Shown piece after piece: positions 8,013-16,979 of a DNA stretch of 64,000 nucleotides (its first letter is position 1; the number at the start of each line of letters is the position of its first letter). Location: assembly GCF_041020765.1 (NCBI RefSeq), contig NZ_JBEUEJ010000005.1; one strand, given 5' to 3'. Under the pieces are notes generated by a model. It worked only from the letters and a program-made list of their open reading frames with translations, made no database searches and was not told the origin of the DNA. The translations under genes were made by a program, and so were the position numbers. This stretch comes from Kineococcus terrestris (lineage in GTDB: Bacteria; Actinomycetota; Actinomycetes; Actinomycetales; Kineococcaceae).

Positions 8013-8908
8013 GCGCGCCCCGCCAGCAGCCGCTCGACGAGGTCGCCCGGCACGGTGCCGGCCTCGCCGAAGCGCCGCGCGACCTCCAGCCAGTGCGGCG
8101 CTTCCTCGCGCAGGCCGCCGATCAGGTCGCGGGCCTCGTCCTCGCGCCCGGCCAGCCCGGCGACCAGGGCGCGGCGCAGCACGTGGTCGGGCTCGTCGAG
8201 GGCGCCGCGCTCGTGCAGCTCGCGCAGCCGGCGGTCGCCGTCGTCGACGTCGCCCTCCACGGCCACGTCGAACGCCTCCACGGCGGCCTGGTACCGGTCG
8301 CGCACCCGCACGACGCGGTCCAGCTCGGCCAGCGGGTCCTCCTCGTCGTCCACCCGCAGGTCCACGACCGTGTCGTGCCAGGGGCGGCCCGTGCCGCGCG
8401 AGCGGACCACGACGATCGCCGCCGAGCGCTGGCCGCGCACGTCGCCGCCGGCCTCCTCCCCGGCGTGCAGGGCCGCCACCAGGCGCTCGGTGAGCGACCC
8501 GCCGCTCTCCTCGAAGCGCCGCACCATCGACGTCCACACCTCGGGCGAGTCGGCCATGTTGGCCAGCGCCACGCAGTCGCGGCCGACCGCGTGCCCGGCC
8601 GCGCCCACGCACGCCTCCCCGGTGTAGACGGACGTCTCCCCGTCCACGGCCATGACGGCCACCTGCCGCCGCTGCGGGTGCGGGTCCACCGCGCGCAGCG
8701 CCTCCAGGCACTCGTCGACGGTCAGGCCGCCGCCCAGCAGGTCCAGGCCCAGCCGCCCGTACATCGGCTCGGTCAGGGACTGGGTGGCGACCACCCCGAC
8801 CCCGACCTGCGCGAAGGGGACGCTGTTGCCGACCGCCAGCGCCTGCGACTGCGTCGCCACGCCGATCTCACCGGTCCCGGCGTCGCGCGCCAGGATCGAG
8901 CACGTCAC
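8009..8908 (-). CDS. DUF1028 domain protein (Ntn-hydrolase-like)
   Basis: A 299-residue member of the DUF1028 family. The N-terminal 210 residues show the characteristic TCSILARD start, GVATQSQALAVGN and VGAAGHAVG stretches of a predicted Ntn-hydrolase fold; the last 90 residues form a helical domain rich in Arg, Glu and Leu. Activity in this family is not established. Start is GTG at 8908 with GAGGAGG five bases upstream. It overlaps the glutaminase start by four bases, so a role in amide or amino-acid turnover is plausible by association only. Confidence 0.85.
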   Translation of the reverse strand: MTCSILARDAGTGEIGVATQSQALAVGNSVPFAQVGVGVVATQSLTEPMYGRLGLDLLGGGLTVDECLEALRAVDPHPQRRQVAVMAVDGETSVYTGEACVGAAGHAVGRDCVALANMADSPEVWTSMVRRFEESGGSLTERLVAALHAGEEAGGDVRGQRSAAIVVVRSRGTGRPWHDTVVDLRVDDEEDPLAELDRVVRVRDRYQAAVEAFDVAVEGDVDDGDRRLRELHERGALDEPDHVLRRALVAGLAGREDEARDLIGGLREEAPHWLEVARRFGEAGTVPGDLVERLLAGRA

Positions 8909-8988
8909 ACGGCCTCCTCGGTCGGGGGTCGGGAGCCGTGATCGTCACCCGCCCCGGCGCCCCCCGCAACCGGGCGCGGAGCGCGCGC

Positions 8989-10137
8989 TCAGCGCGCCGG
9001 GCCGCGCACCAGCGCCGCGCCCGCGCGCCCGGCGTCGCCCACCAGCGTCTCCAGCGGGCCGCGCCCGACGGTCGCCCGCCACACGCTCGCCAGGACGCAC
9101 GCGCCCACCACGTGCACGGCCAGCAGCGTCCCGGAGTCGCCCGGGTACGCCGCCAGGACCACCACGTGCAGGGCGTACGCGCTCAGCGGCACGCTGCCCA
9201 GGGCGGCGACGGGGGACAGGACGCGCACCGCGGCGGCCGGCAGCAGGAGCAGCGCCCCCAGCACCGCGAGCGCCGTCCCGCTGGTGTGCAGCAGGTCCGG
9301 CGGGGAGCCCGAGTGCGGGGCCACCACGGCCAGCCACCACCAGGACGTCGTGGGCACCGTCCCGTAGAACGGCTCACCGATGACGGTGCCCAGGTCGGCC
9401 GGGGCCACGTCGGCGGCCAGGCGCGCGGCCCCGCCCAGCGGCCCCAGCGCCAGCGCGCTCGCCAGCCAGCCGACGGCGGCCAGGACCAGCCCGCCGCCCA
9501 GCACGCGCACCCCGGCCGCGCGCTCGCGCAGGTCCAGGCGCGAGACGGCCAGGCCCAGCAGCAGGTACCCGGTCCAGCCCAGCACCGGGTAGTAGCCGGT
9601 CAGCAGCAGCGTCTCCAGCAGGCGTCCCGGCGCGGCCAGCAGCCACAGCGGCGTCGGCTGCTCCGTCTGCGAGTCGACGCCCAGCGCCCGGCGCAGCGCC
9701 AGCGAGGCGACGGGGGAGAGCGTCAGCCACAGCAGCGCTAGGGGCAGCAGCGTGCGCGCGCGGGCGAACAGGAACGGCAGGACGAGCGCGAAGGCCAGCC
9801 CGTAGTACGGGAGGATGATCGCGATCCGGCTGCCGGCGAGGACGAGGAACAGCCCGAGCAGCGCGACCAGCGCCCCGCGCACGAGGACGCCGGTGCGGGC
9901 CCCGACCCGGTCGGCGCGGCCCGGCCCCGTCCCGCGCGTCGCCAGCCCGAGCGAGACCCCCGCCAGCACGGCGAACAGCCCCGAGGCGCGCCCGTGGGCG
10001 GCCTCGTACAGCACCCCCTGGACACCCGTGGAGGTCGACGGCAGGACGTGGACGGTCATCATCCCGGCGACCGCGACGGCCCGGGCGAGGTCGACCCCGG
10101 CGACGCGCGCGCCGCGGGTCGCGAGCGTTCCCGACAC
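8989..10137 (-). CDS. Multi-pass membrane acyltransferase-like protein (HGSNAT/DUF418-like)
   Basis: A 382-residue integral membrane protein with about ten hydrophobic helices. It begins with RVAGVDLARAVAVAGMMTVH, a pattern shared by heparan-alpha-glucosaminide acetyltransferase-like and DUF418/DUF1624 proteins, and includes a conserved His near TM1. Such proteins are thought to move acyl groups across the membrane onto envelope sugars; the substrate here is unknown. The GTG at 10137 lies six bases after GAGGAT (nAnnnT), supporting a leaderless start. It is divergent from ftsK, with 135 bases between the two starts. Confidence 0.75.
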   Translation of the reverse strand: MSGTLATRGARVAGVDLARAVAVAGMMTVHVLPSTSTGVQGVLYEAAHGRASGLFAVLAGVSLGLATRGTGPGRADRVGARTGVLVRGALVALLGLFLVLAGSRIAIILPYYGLAFALVLPFLFARARTLLPLALLWLTLSPVASLALRRALGVDSQTEQPTPLWLLAAPGRLLETLLLTGYYPVLGWTGYLLLGLAVSRLDLRERAAGVRVLGGGLVLAAVGWLASALALGPLGGAARLAADVAPADLGTVIGEPFYGTVPTTSWWWLAVVAPHSGSPPDLLHTSGTALAVLGALLLLPAAAVRVLSPVAALGSVPLSAYALHVVVLAAYPGDSGTLLAVHVVGACVLASVWRATVGRGPLETLVGDAGRAGAALVRGPAR

Positions 10138-10260
10138 GCCGCCATCCTCGCCGACGTCCCGGCCGGCGCGCGCCGCCCCGCGCGCGGGCGGCCATCCCGG
10201 CGCGCCGTCGCCACGGCCCCGGCGCGCCCCGTCCTCCGGGCCCGCGCCGGTCCCGGACAG

Positions 10261-10266
10261 TACGGT
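10261..10266 (+). promoter_or_regulatory. -10 element TACGGT of ftsK
   Basis: TACGGT lies six bases before the ftsK ATG with no Shine-Dalgarno sequence between, predicting a leaderless mRNA. Confidence 0.5.
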
Positions 10267-10272
10267 GATCCC

Positions 10273-13152
10273 ATGGCGACCCGGGCGAGCACGCGCACGA
10301 CCACGTCCAAGGGGTCGTCCGGCGGGGCGAAGGGCGCCGGCGCGAAGGGCACCGGCGCGCGGGGGAGCGGGGCGACGCGTGCCACCGCCCGCGGCGGCTC
10401 CAGCCGCCCGGCCGGCAACCGCTCGCCCGCCAAGCGCCCCGCCCCGGCGCGCCCCCAGCGCACCGGCCCGTCGTGGCCCGTGCGGGCCGTCTCGGCGACC
10501 TGGATGGGCTGCGCCCACCTCGTCGGCGGCGCGGCCCGCCGCATCGGCAGCGGCGCGCGCGACCTGGACCCCGAGCTGCGCCGCGACGGCGTCGGCCTGG
10601 CGCTGCTGGGCCTCGCGCTCGTCGTCGCCGCCCGCGAGTGGTGGGGGCTGCCCGGCACGGCCGGGCAGGTCGTGCACACCGTGGCCGCGGGCACCTTCGG
10701 CGAGGTGGCGCTCGCGCTGCCCGTCGTCCTGCTGGCCCTGGCCGTGCACCTGCTGCGCCACCCCGACCACACCCAGACCACCACCCGCGCCGTCGTCGGC
10801 ACGATCGCGCTCGTGCTGGCCGCCACCGGTCTGGTCCACCTGGCCTCCGGGGCGCCCTCGCCCACCGGCGAGGCCGGTGCGGACGTCGTCGTCGACGCCG
10901 GCGGCATGGTCGGCTTCCTCGTCGCCGGACCGCTGGCCGCCGCGCTGACCGGCTGGGTCGCCGTCCCGCTGCTCGTCCTGCTCGGCTTCTTCGGCCTGCT
11001 CGTGGTCACCGCCACCCCCGTGCACGCCATCCCCGTGCGGCTGCGGGAGGCGTACGAGCGCCTCACCCACCGCCCGCACCGCGACCACGAGCACGACGGC
11101 GCCCGCGGGCACGGCGGGGACCTGCCCGCGCGGGCGCTGGCCCGCGCCCGGGCCGGTGCCGCCCGGCGCGGCGAGGCGACCGACCCGGCCGCCGACGCGC
11201 CGCGGGGCGGGGAGGACGGCGAGCAGCCGCGCTCGCGCCGCCGCCGGGGCCGGGCCGCGGAGGCCGCCGGCGCCGAGGAGGCCGCCGCCGCGGCCGCCGC
11301 CGCCGCGGCCGCCGCCGCCGCGGCCGCCGGCGCCCGGCCCGGCGACGAGGCGTTCGAGACGCCCGTCAGCACCGACCCCGCCGCGGACGCGACGCCCGGC
11401 GACGACGAGCCCGCCGCGGGCGGTCGGGGTGGGCCGCGGCCGGGGGAGCGGCGCGCCGTCCCCTCCGACCCGCCGTCGGTGCGGGCCGCCGTCGCCGCCC
11501 TCGACGCCGCCGCCGTGCCGGCCACGACGCCGGAGACCGTCACCACCGATCCCACCGACCTGCCCCCGCGCATCGAGCAGCTGGCCCTGACCGGTGACGT
11601 CACCTACGCCCTGCCCGAGCCCGCGGCGCTGAGCCCCGGCACCCCGCCCAAGGAGCGCAGCGCCGCCAACGACCGCGTGGTCGAGGCGCTGACCGGCGTG
11701 CTGGACCAGTTCGGCATCGACGCCCGCGTCACGGGCTTCTCCCGCGGTCCGACCGTCACCCGCTACGAGGTCGAGCTGGGACTGGGCACCAAGGTCGAGC
11801 GCGTCACCGCCCTGAGCAAGAACATCGCCTACGCGGTGGCCAGCGCGGACGTGCGGATCCTGTCGCCGATCCCCGGCAAGTCCGCCATCGGCATCGAGAT
11901 CCCCAACACCGACCGCGAGACGGTGTCGCTGGGCGACGTGCTGCGCAGCGCCGTCGCCACCCGCACCGAGCACCCGATGGTCATGGGCGTCGGCAAGGAC
12001 GTCGAGGGCGGGTTCGTCGTCGCCAACCTCGCCAAGATGCCGCACCTGCTCGTCGCGGGCGCCACCGGCGCCGGCAAGTCGAGCTTCGTCAACTCCATGA
12101 TCACCTCGATCCTCATGCGGGCCACGCCCGACGAGGTGCGCATGGTGCTCGTGGACCCCAAGCGGGTCGAGCTGACGATCTACGAGGGCATCCCGCACCT
12201 CATCACGCCCATCATCACGAACCCCAAGAAGGCCGCCGAGGCCCTGGAGTGGGTCGTGCGCGAGATGGACCAGCGCTACAACGACCTCGCCGAGTACGGG
12301 TTCAAGCACATCGACGACTTCAACCGCCAGGTGCGCGCGGGGAAGGTGACGCCGCCGCCGGGCAGCGAGCGCGTCCTGCAGCCGTACCCGTACCTGCTGG
12401 TCATCGTCGACGAGCTGGCCGACCTCATGATGGTCGCCCCGCGCGACGTGGAGGCCTCGATCCAGCGCATCACGCAGCTGGCGCGCGCGGCCGGCATCCA
12501 CCTCGTGCTGGCCACCCAGCGGCCCAGCGTCGACGTCGTCACGGGTCTCATCAAGGCCAACGTGCCCAGCCGCCTGGCGTTCGCGACGTCCTCGCTGGCG
12601 GACTCGCGCGTCGTGCTGGACCAGCCGGGCGCGGAGAAGCTCGTCGGCCAGGGCGACGCGCTGTTCCTGCCGATGGGCGCCTCCAAGCCCATGCGCGTGC
12701 AGGGGGCGTGGGTCACCGAGAGCGAGATCGAGGCCGTCGTCTCGCACGTGAAGTCGCAGCTGAAGCCGACGTACCGCGAGGACGTCGTGGCCCCGGCGCA
12801 GAAGAAGCAGGTCGACGAGGAGGTCGGTGACGACCTCGACGTGCTGCTGCAGGCGGCCGAGCTGGTCGTCACCACGCAGTTCGGCTCCACGTCGATGCTC
12901 CAGCGCAAGCTGCGGGTGGGCTTCGCCAAGGCGGGGCGGCTGATGGACCTGCTGGAGTCGCGGGGCGTCGTGGGTCCCAGCGAGGGCTCCAAGGCGCGCG
13001 ACGTGCTGGTGCGCCCGGAGGACCTGCCCGGGACGCTGGCGCTGATGCGCGGCGAGGAACCGCCGACCGCTCTGGAGCCGGCGGGGGAGGACCTGGAGGT
13101 CGTCGACGCCGACGGCGGCGAGGACGCCTGGGAGCTCGTCGAGCGGCGCTGA
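10273..13152 (+). CDS. ftsK: DNA translocase FtsK
   Basis: A 959-residue membrane-anchored AAA+ motor that pumps chromosomal DNA through the closing septum. A basic Gly/Ala/Thr-rich N-terminus (1-75) precedes four membrane helices (about 105-260). A charged linker contains an uninterrupted run of about 15 alanines near 335-350. The motor follows, with Walker A GATGAGKS at 596-603 and Walker B VIVDELADL (Asp713-Glu714). The C-terminal gamma winged helix (about 850-925, TTQFGSTSMLQRKL) reads KOPS-type polarity sequences. The ATG at 10273 was preferred over upstream open frame because of the -10 box and the start of the basic region. Confidence 0.97.
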   Translation: MATRASTRTTTSKGSSGGAKGAGAKGTGARGSGATRATARGGSSRPAGNRSPAKRPAPARPQRTGPSWPVRAVSATWMGCAHLVGGAARRIGSGARDLDPELRRDGVGLALLGLALVVAAREWWGLPGTAGQVVHTVAAGTFGEVALALPVVLLALAVHLLRHPDHTQTTTRAVVGTIALVLAATGLVHLASGAPSPTGEAGADVVVDAGGMVGFLVAGPLAAALTGWVAVPLLVLLGFFGLLVVTATPVHAIPVRLREAYERLTHRPHRDHEHDGARGHGGDLPARALARARAGAARRGEATDPAADAPRGGEDGEQPRSRRRRGRAAEAAGAEEAAAAAAAAAAAAAAAAGARPGDEAFETPVSTDPAADATPGDDEPAAGGRGGPRPGERRAVPSDPPSVRAAVAALDAAAVPATTPETVTTDPTDLPPRIEQLALTGDVTYALPEPAALSPGTPPKERSAANDRVVEALTGVLDQFGIDARVTGFSRGPTVTRYEVELGLGTKVERVTALSKNIAYAVASADVRILSPIPGKSAIGIEIPNTDRETVSLGDVLRSAVATRTEHPMVMGVGKDVEGGFVVANLAKMPHLLVAGATGAGKSSFVNSMITSILMRATPDEVRMVLVDPKRVELTIYEGIPHLITPIITNPKKAAEALEWVVREMDQRYNDLAEYGFKHIDDFNRQVRAGKVTPPPGSERVLQPYPYLLVIVDELADLMMVAPRDVEASIQRITQLARAAGIHLVLATQRPSVDVVTGLIKANVPSRLAFATSSLADSRVVLDQPGAEKLVGQGDALFLPMGASKPMRVQGAWVTESEIEAVVSHVKSQLKPTYREDVVAPAQKKQVDEEVGDDLDVLLQAAELVVTTQFGSTSMLQRKLRVGFAKAGRLMDLLESRGVVGPSEGSKARDVLVRPEDLPGTLALMRGEEPPTALEPAGEDLEVVDADGGEDAWELVERR

Positions 13153-13227
13153 CCCCCTGGCGGGGGCGGGTCCGGGCGACACGTCACGCAGAGCGAGCAG
13201 CGCGTCGCGATGCGGTGACTCTCCGTG

Positions 13228-13233
13228 TAACTT
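13228..13233 (+). promoter_or_regulatory. -10 element TAACTT of the NYN-domain gene
   Basis: TAACTT is six bases before the ATG at 13240. The intervening GAGGA could also act as a weak ribosome-binding site. Confidence 0.45.
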
Positions 13234-13239
13234 GAGGAC

Positions 13240-14016
13240 ATGGACTCGCCCCGCCCCCAGGAGCCGCCGCGGCGGGAGGAGACCCGCCGCGACCTCGACC
13301 TCCTGGTCTGGGACGCCCCCAACATCGACATGACGCTGTCGGCGATCCTCGGCTCGCGCCCGGCCTCCTCCGACCGGCCCCGCTTCGACGCCATCGCCCG
13401 CTGGTTCCTGTCCGAGGCCGCCGACCACGAGGTCGAGGGCTGCGTGTTCACCAACGTCCAGCCCACCGCCGCCGTGTCGCTGCGCGGCTGGATCGAGGCG
13501 CTGCGCAGCTTCGGCTACGCCGTCTTCGCCCGCCCCAAGGTCCACCCCGAGGACGACGTCGACGAGGCGATGCTGCAGCACATCGCCGAGCGCCGGGCCA
13601 GCCACCGGCTGCGCCGCCTCGTCGTCGCCAGCGGTGACGGCCGCAACTTCCTCGCACCCCTGGAGGAGCTGCACCGCGCCGGTGTGCGCTGCGTCGTCCT
13701 GTCCTTCGCCGAGGTCGCCGGCTACGCGCAGGAGTCCCCGCTCATCGAGTTCGTCGACCTCGAGGACGTCCCGGGCGCCTTCCAGGTCTCCCTCGGGCGC
13801 ACGCGCCTGTCCGCCCTGCCGCCCGAGGGCGGCTGGTTCCGGCCCACCCGGCCCATGCGCGCCCTGCTGGAGGACGCGCACGGCCCGCACCCGGCCGTGG
13901 CCCTCGACGAGGCGCCGGTCGCGGCGGCCCCGGCTCCCGTCGCCGTCGTGGCCGCGCCGGACGCGCCGGCGGCCCCCGCGGCACCGGCCCTGGACGGCGC
14001 CGGGCCCCCGGCCTGA
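13240..14016 (+). CDS. NYN-domain protein (LabA/DUF88-like, putative RNase)
   Basis: A 258-residue protein whose residues about 18-180 match the NYN/PIN-like fold: LLVWDAPNIDMTL with the first acidic pair, DVDEAM in the middle and VVASGDGRNFLAPL with the late Asp typical of the metal site. The family includes LabA and DUF88 proteins, predicted to be metal-dependent RNases. The last 55 residues are an Ala/Pro/Val low-complexity tail. It stands alone between ftsK and rimO with its own -10 box. Function beyond probable RNA cleavage is unknown. Confidence 0.8.
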   Translation: MDSPRPQEPPRREETRRDLDLLVWDAPNIDMTLSAILGSRPASSDRPRFDAIARWFLSEAADHEVEGCVFTNVQPTAAVSLRGWIEALRSFGYAVFARPKVHPEDDVDEAMLQHIAERRASHRLRRLVVASGDGRNFLAPLEELHRAGVRCVVLSFAEVAGYAQESPLIEFVDLEDVPGAFQVSLGRTRLSALPPEGGWFRPTRPMRALLEDAHGPHPAVALDEAPVAAAPAPVAVVAAPDAPAAPAAPALDGAGPPA

Positions 14017-14051
14017 GCCCGCGCGCGGGCGGTGCGCGCGCGCCCGGTGCG

Positions 14052-14057
14052 TACCCT
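14052..14057 (+). promoter_or_regulatory. -10 element TACCCT of the rimO-pgsA-cinA operon
   Basis: TACCCT is followed by GTGCAC and then GTG at 14064. The six-base spacing favours 14064 over 14058 as the leaderless start. Confidence 0.5.
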
Positions 14058-14063
14058 GTGCAC

Positions 14064-15659
14064 GTGCCAGACGCCGTCGTGTCCCCGCCCCCGCCGACCA
14101 CCGCACCGGCGGCCGACGGAGGACCCGGCGCGGGGACGGGCGAGCGGACGGTGTCGCTCGTCACCCTCGGCTGCGCCCGCAACGACGTGGACTCCGAGGA
14201 GCTGGCCGGCCGCCTCGCCGACGCCGGCTGGCGCCTGGTCGACGACCCCGACGGCGCCGACGTGGCCGTCGTCAACACCTGCGGGTTCGTCGAGCAGGCC
14301 AAGAAGGACTCCATCGACACCGTGCTGGCCGCCGCCGACCTCAAGGAGAGCGGCCGCACCCGCGCCGTCGTCGCCGTCGGGTGCCTGGCCGAGCGCTACG
14401 GCGCGGACCTGGCCGAGTCGCTGCCCGAGGCCGACGCCGTCCTCGGCTTCGACTCCTACGCCGACCTCTCCACCCACCTGTCCGCCGTCCTGCACGGCGA
14501 GAAGCCGCGCGCCCACGTGCCCCGCGACCGGCGCAGCCTGCTGCCGCTGGCGCCCGCCGAGCGCCAGGCCGCGCGGGCCGCCCGCACCGTCGCCACCGCG
14601 CCGCCCGCCGGCGCGGCGCCCGACCTGCCCGATGGCCTGGCGCCCGCCTCCGGTCCCCGGGTCGTGCGCCGCCGCCTCGGCAGCGGTCCCTGGGCGCCGG
14701 TGAAGATCGCCACCGGCTGCGACCGCCGCTGCAGCTTCTGCGCCATCCCCGCCTTCCGCGGCTCCTTCGTCTCCCGCCCCGCCGACGAGGTCGTCGCCGA
14801 GACGGAGTGGCTGGCCGCCCAGGGCGTGCGCGAGGTCTTCCTCGTCAGCGAGAACACCACCAGCTACGGCAAGGACCTCGGGGACCTGCGCGCCCTGGAG
14901 GCGCTGCTGCCGCGCGTGGCCGCCGTCGAGGGGATCGAGCGGGTCCGCGTGTCGTACCTGCAGCCGGCCGAGGTGCGGCCCGGGCTGCTCGACGCGCTCA
15001 CCGCGACCCCCGGCGTCGTGCCCTACTTCGACCTGTCCTTCCAGCACTCCGCGCCCGGAGTGCTGCGGCGCATGCGCCGCTTCGGCGGCACCGAGCCGTT
15101 CCTGGCCCTGCTGGAGCAGGTCCGCGAGCGCGCCCCGCTGGCGGGGATCCGCTCCAACGTCATCGTCGGCTTCCCCGGCGAGACCGAGGCCGACGTCGAC
15201 GAGCTGTGCTCCTTCCTCGAGCGCGCCCGCCTCGACGTCGTCGGCGTCTTCGCCTACTCCGACGAGGACGGCACCGAGGCCGAGGGCCTCGACGGCCACC
15301 TGGACGCCGACGTCGTGGCCGCCCGCACCGACCGCGTCTCCCGCCTCGTGGAGGAGCTCGTCGCCCAGCGCGCCGAGGACCGCCTCGGGGAGGTCGTGGA
15401 GGTCCTCGTGGAGTCCGTCGTCGACGCCGACGGCGACCCGCACGTCACCGGCCGCGCCGCCCACCAGGGGCCCGACGTGGACGGCGAGACCGAGCTGGAC
15501 CTGCCGCCGGGCGCGCGCGTGGCCGTCGGCGACCTCGTGCGCGCCCGGGTCACGGGCGCTGCGGGGGCGGACCTGCTGGCGGTGCCGCTGGGCGAGCCGC
15601 TGGGCGAGCTCGTGGGCGATCCGCTCGTCGAGCCCGCCGGCGGGCCGGGCCGGCCGTGA
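14064..15659 (+). CDS. rimO: Ribosomal protein S12 methylthiotransferase RimO
   Basis: A 531-residue radical-SAM enzyme that methylthiolates a conserved Asp of ribosomal protein S12. The N-terminal UPF0004 domain holds one 4Fe-4S cluster on Cys37 (LGCARND), Cys73 (NTCGFVE) and Cys107 (VGCLAER). The radical-SAM cluster uses Cys219, Cys223 and Cys226 (TGCDRRCSFC). A TRAM domain occupies about 435-510. LGCARNDVDSE and TTSYGKDL separate RimO from MiaB, which is encoded at 30.7 kb. GTG 14058 is an alternative start two codons upstream. The stop overlaps the pgsA start by four bases. Confidence 0.95.
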   Translation: MPDAVVSPPPPTTAPAADGGPGAGTGERTVSLVTLGCARNDVDSEELAGRLADAGWRLVDDPDGADVAVVNTCGFVEQAKKDSIDTVLAAADLKESGRTRAVVAVGCLAERYGADLAESLPEADAVLGFDSYADLSTHLSAVLHGEKPRAHVPRDRRSLLPLAPAERQAARAARTVATAPPAGAAPDLPDGLAPASGPRVVRRRLGSGPWAPVKIATGCDRRCSFCAIPAFRGSFVSRPADEVVAETEWLAAQGVREVFLVSENTTSYGKDLGDLRALEALLPRVAAVEGIERVRVSYLQPAEVRPGLLDALTATPGVVPYFDLSFQHSAPGVLRRMRRFGGTEPFLALLEQVRERAPLAGIRSNVIVGFPGETEADVDELCSFLERARLDVVGVFAYSDEDGTEAEGLDGHLDADVVAARTDRVSRLVEELVAQRAEDRLGEVVEVLVESVVDADGDPHVTGRAAHQGPDVDGETELDLPPGARVAVGDLVRARVTGAAGADLLAVPLGEPLGELVGDPLVEPAGGPGRP

Positions 15660-16246
15660 GCAGCCGCGCCCGCGAGGGCTTCCAGTGGCGCACGGCGCAC
15701 CGCCTGCACCTGCCGAACGCCCTGACGGTCCTGCGCATCGTCGCCGTCCCCGTCTTCGTCTGGTTCCTGGCCGTGCAGGGCGGGGACTCGGTCGGCTGGC
15801 GGCTGGCCGCCACCGCCGTCTTCCTCGCCGCCATCATCACCGACCGCTACGACGGGCACCTGGCCCGCCGCTGGGATTCCGTCTCCGACTTCGGCAAGAT
15901 CGCCGACCCGATCGCGGACAAGGCCCTCATCGGCGCCGGGCTCGTCGTGCTGTCGCTGCAGGACCGGCTGTGGTGGTGGGCGACCGTCGTGGTCCTGGCG
16001 CGCGAGCTGCTCGTCACCCTCGCCCGCTTCCTCGTCATCCGCCGCGGCGTCGTGCCCGCCGGCCGCGGCGGCAAGCTGAAGACGGTCGTGCAGTCCGTCG
16101 CGGTGGGCCTGTACGTGCTGCCGTTCCCGTCCACCGAGCCGCACCTCGTGGCGCAGGCCGTCATGGTCCTGGCGGTGGTCCTCACGCTCACCAGCGCCGC
16201 CGAGTACGTGGGGATCTTCTGGCGGCTCGCGCGCGGGCGCCGGTGA
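15656..16246 (+). CDS. pgsA: CDP-diacylglycerol--glycerol-3-phosphate 3-phosphatidyltransferase
   Basis: A 196-residue membrane enzyme that makes phosphatidylglycerol phosphate. The CDP-alcohol phosphatidyltransferase signature is complete: Asp66-Gly67, Ala70-Arg71, Gly80, Asp84 and Asp88 (DGHLARRWDSVSDFGKIAD). About five hydrophobic helices follow PNALTVLRIVAVPVFV. The residue before the motif is ITDRYDGH rather than the commoner ITDxLDG. The GTG start overlaps the rimO stop, and the gene's own stop overlaps cinA, so the three genes are one coupled operon. Confidence 0.93.
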   Translation: MSSRAREGFQWRTAHRLHLPNALTVLRIVAVPVFVWFLAVQGGDSVGWRLAATAVFLAAIITDRYDGHLARRWDSVSDFGKIADPIADKALIGAGLVVLSLQDRLWWWATVVVLARELLVTLARFLVIRRGVVPAGRGGKLKTVVQSVAVGLYVLPFPSTEPHLVAQAVMVLAVVLTLTSAAEYVGIFWRLARGRR

Positions 16247-16755
16247 CGGGGCAGGCCGGTGCGGAGGCCACCGCGGAGGCCGCCGCGGGAGCCGTCGTGG
16301 CGGCGCTGCGGGACGCGGGGCTGACGGTGGCCACCGCCGAGTCGCTCACCGGGGGACTGCTGTGCGCGACCCTCGTCGACGTGCCGGGCGCCTCCGCGGT
16401 CGTGCGCGGCGGGGTGGTCGCCTACGCCACCGAGCTCAAGGCGTCCCTGCTCGGCGTCGACCCGGAACGGCTGGCCGCCACGGGGCCCGTCGACGGGCTG
16501 GTCGCCGAGCAGATGGCCCGCGGCGCGCGCGAGCGCACGGGGGCGGACGTGGCCGTGGCCACCACCGGCGTCGCCGGGCCGGGCCCGGCCGACGGGCACC
16601 CGGCCGGGACGGTGTTCGTCGGCCTGGCCGCCGACGCGCTGCCCGGCGGTGCGCGGCACCGGGCGCTGCACCTGCCCGGTGACCGCCCGCAGGTCCGCCG
16701 GGCGACCGTGGCGGCGGCGCTCGCGGAGCTGCTCGCGCTCGCCGCCCCGCGCTGA
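16243..16755 (+). CDS. cinA: CinA-family nicotinamide-nucleotide amidohydrolase
   Basis: A 170-residue stand-alone CinA C-terminal domain (PncC type), which deamidates nicotinamide mononucleotide to nicotinate mononucleotide in NAD salvage. Visible motifs are VATAESLTGGLLCATLVDVPG, truncated here to the core TAESLTGG, then GGVVAYAT and ATTGVAGPGPADG. The COG1058 N-terminal domain of full-length CinA is missing, as is normal in this actinobacterial operon. GTG start overlaps the pgsA stop by four bases. Confidence 0.9.
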   Translation: MTGQAGAEATAEAAAGAVVAALRDAGLTVATAESLTGGLLCATLVDVPGASAVVRGGVVAYATELKASLLGVDPERLAATGPVDGLVAEQMARGARERTGADVAVATTGVAGPGPADGHPAGTVFVGLAADALPGGARHRALHLPGDRPQVRRATVAAALAELLALAAPR

Positions 16756-16979
16756 CGGGGGGCCTGACGGGGCGGTGCGGCGCGACGGCCTCGCCCGCCC
16801 GGAACACACGGGCCCGTGGAGGAGTTGAGCCAGTCGTGCGCAACCCTGCTCCCACCACGCCGTCGCGGCGGTCCCCGGGGTACGGTGGAACGACCACTAC
16901 GGGCAGCTACCGGTCGGTGCCGGCCACGACGGCGGGACCCCGGGGTCTGCCCCCTCGACCACCCGAGGGAGGCCGCCGC

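Noticed and set aside
10138..14106. Continuation of the minus-strand frame of the acyltransferase gene through ftsK and the NYN gene (1323 extra codons)
   Set aside because: Only the part ending at 8989 and starting at 10137 has helices and family features; the rest is antisense to ftsK.
16756..16979. ClgR autoregulatory operator upstream of clgR
   Set aside because: I looked for the CGC-N5-GCG type palindrome and found no convincing match.
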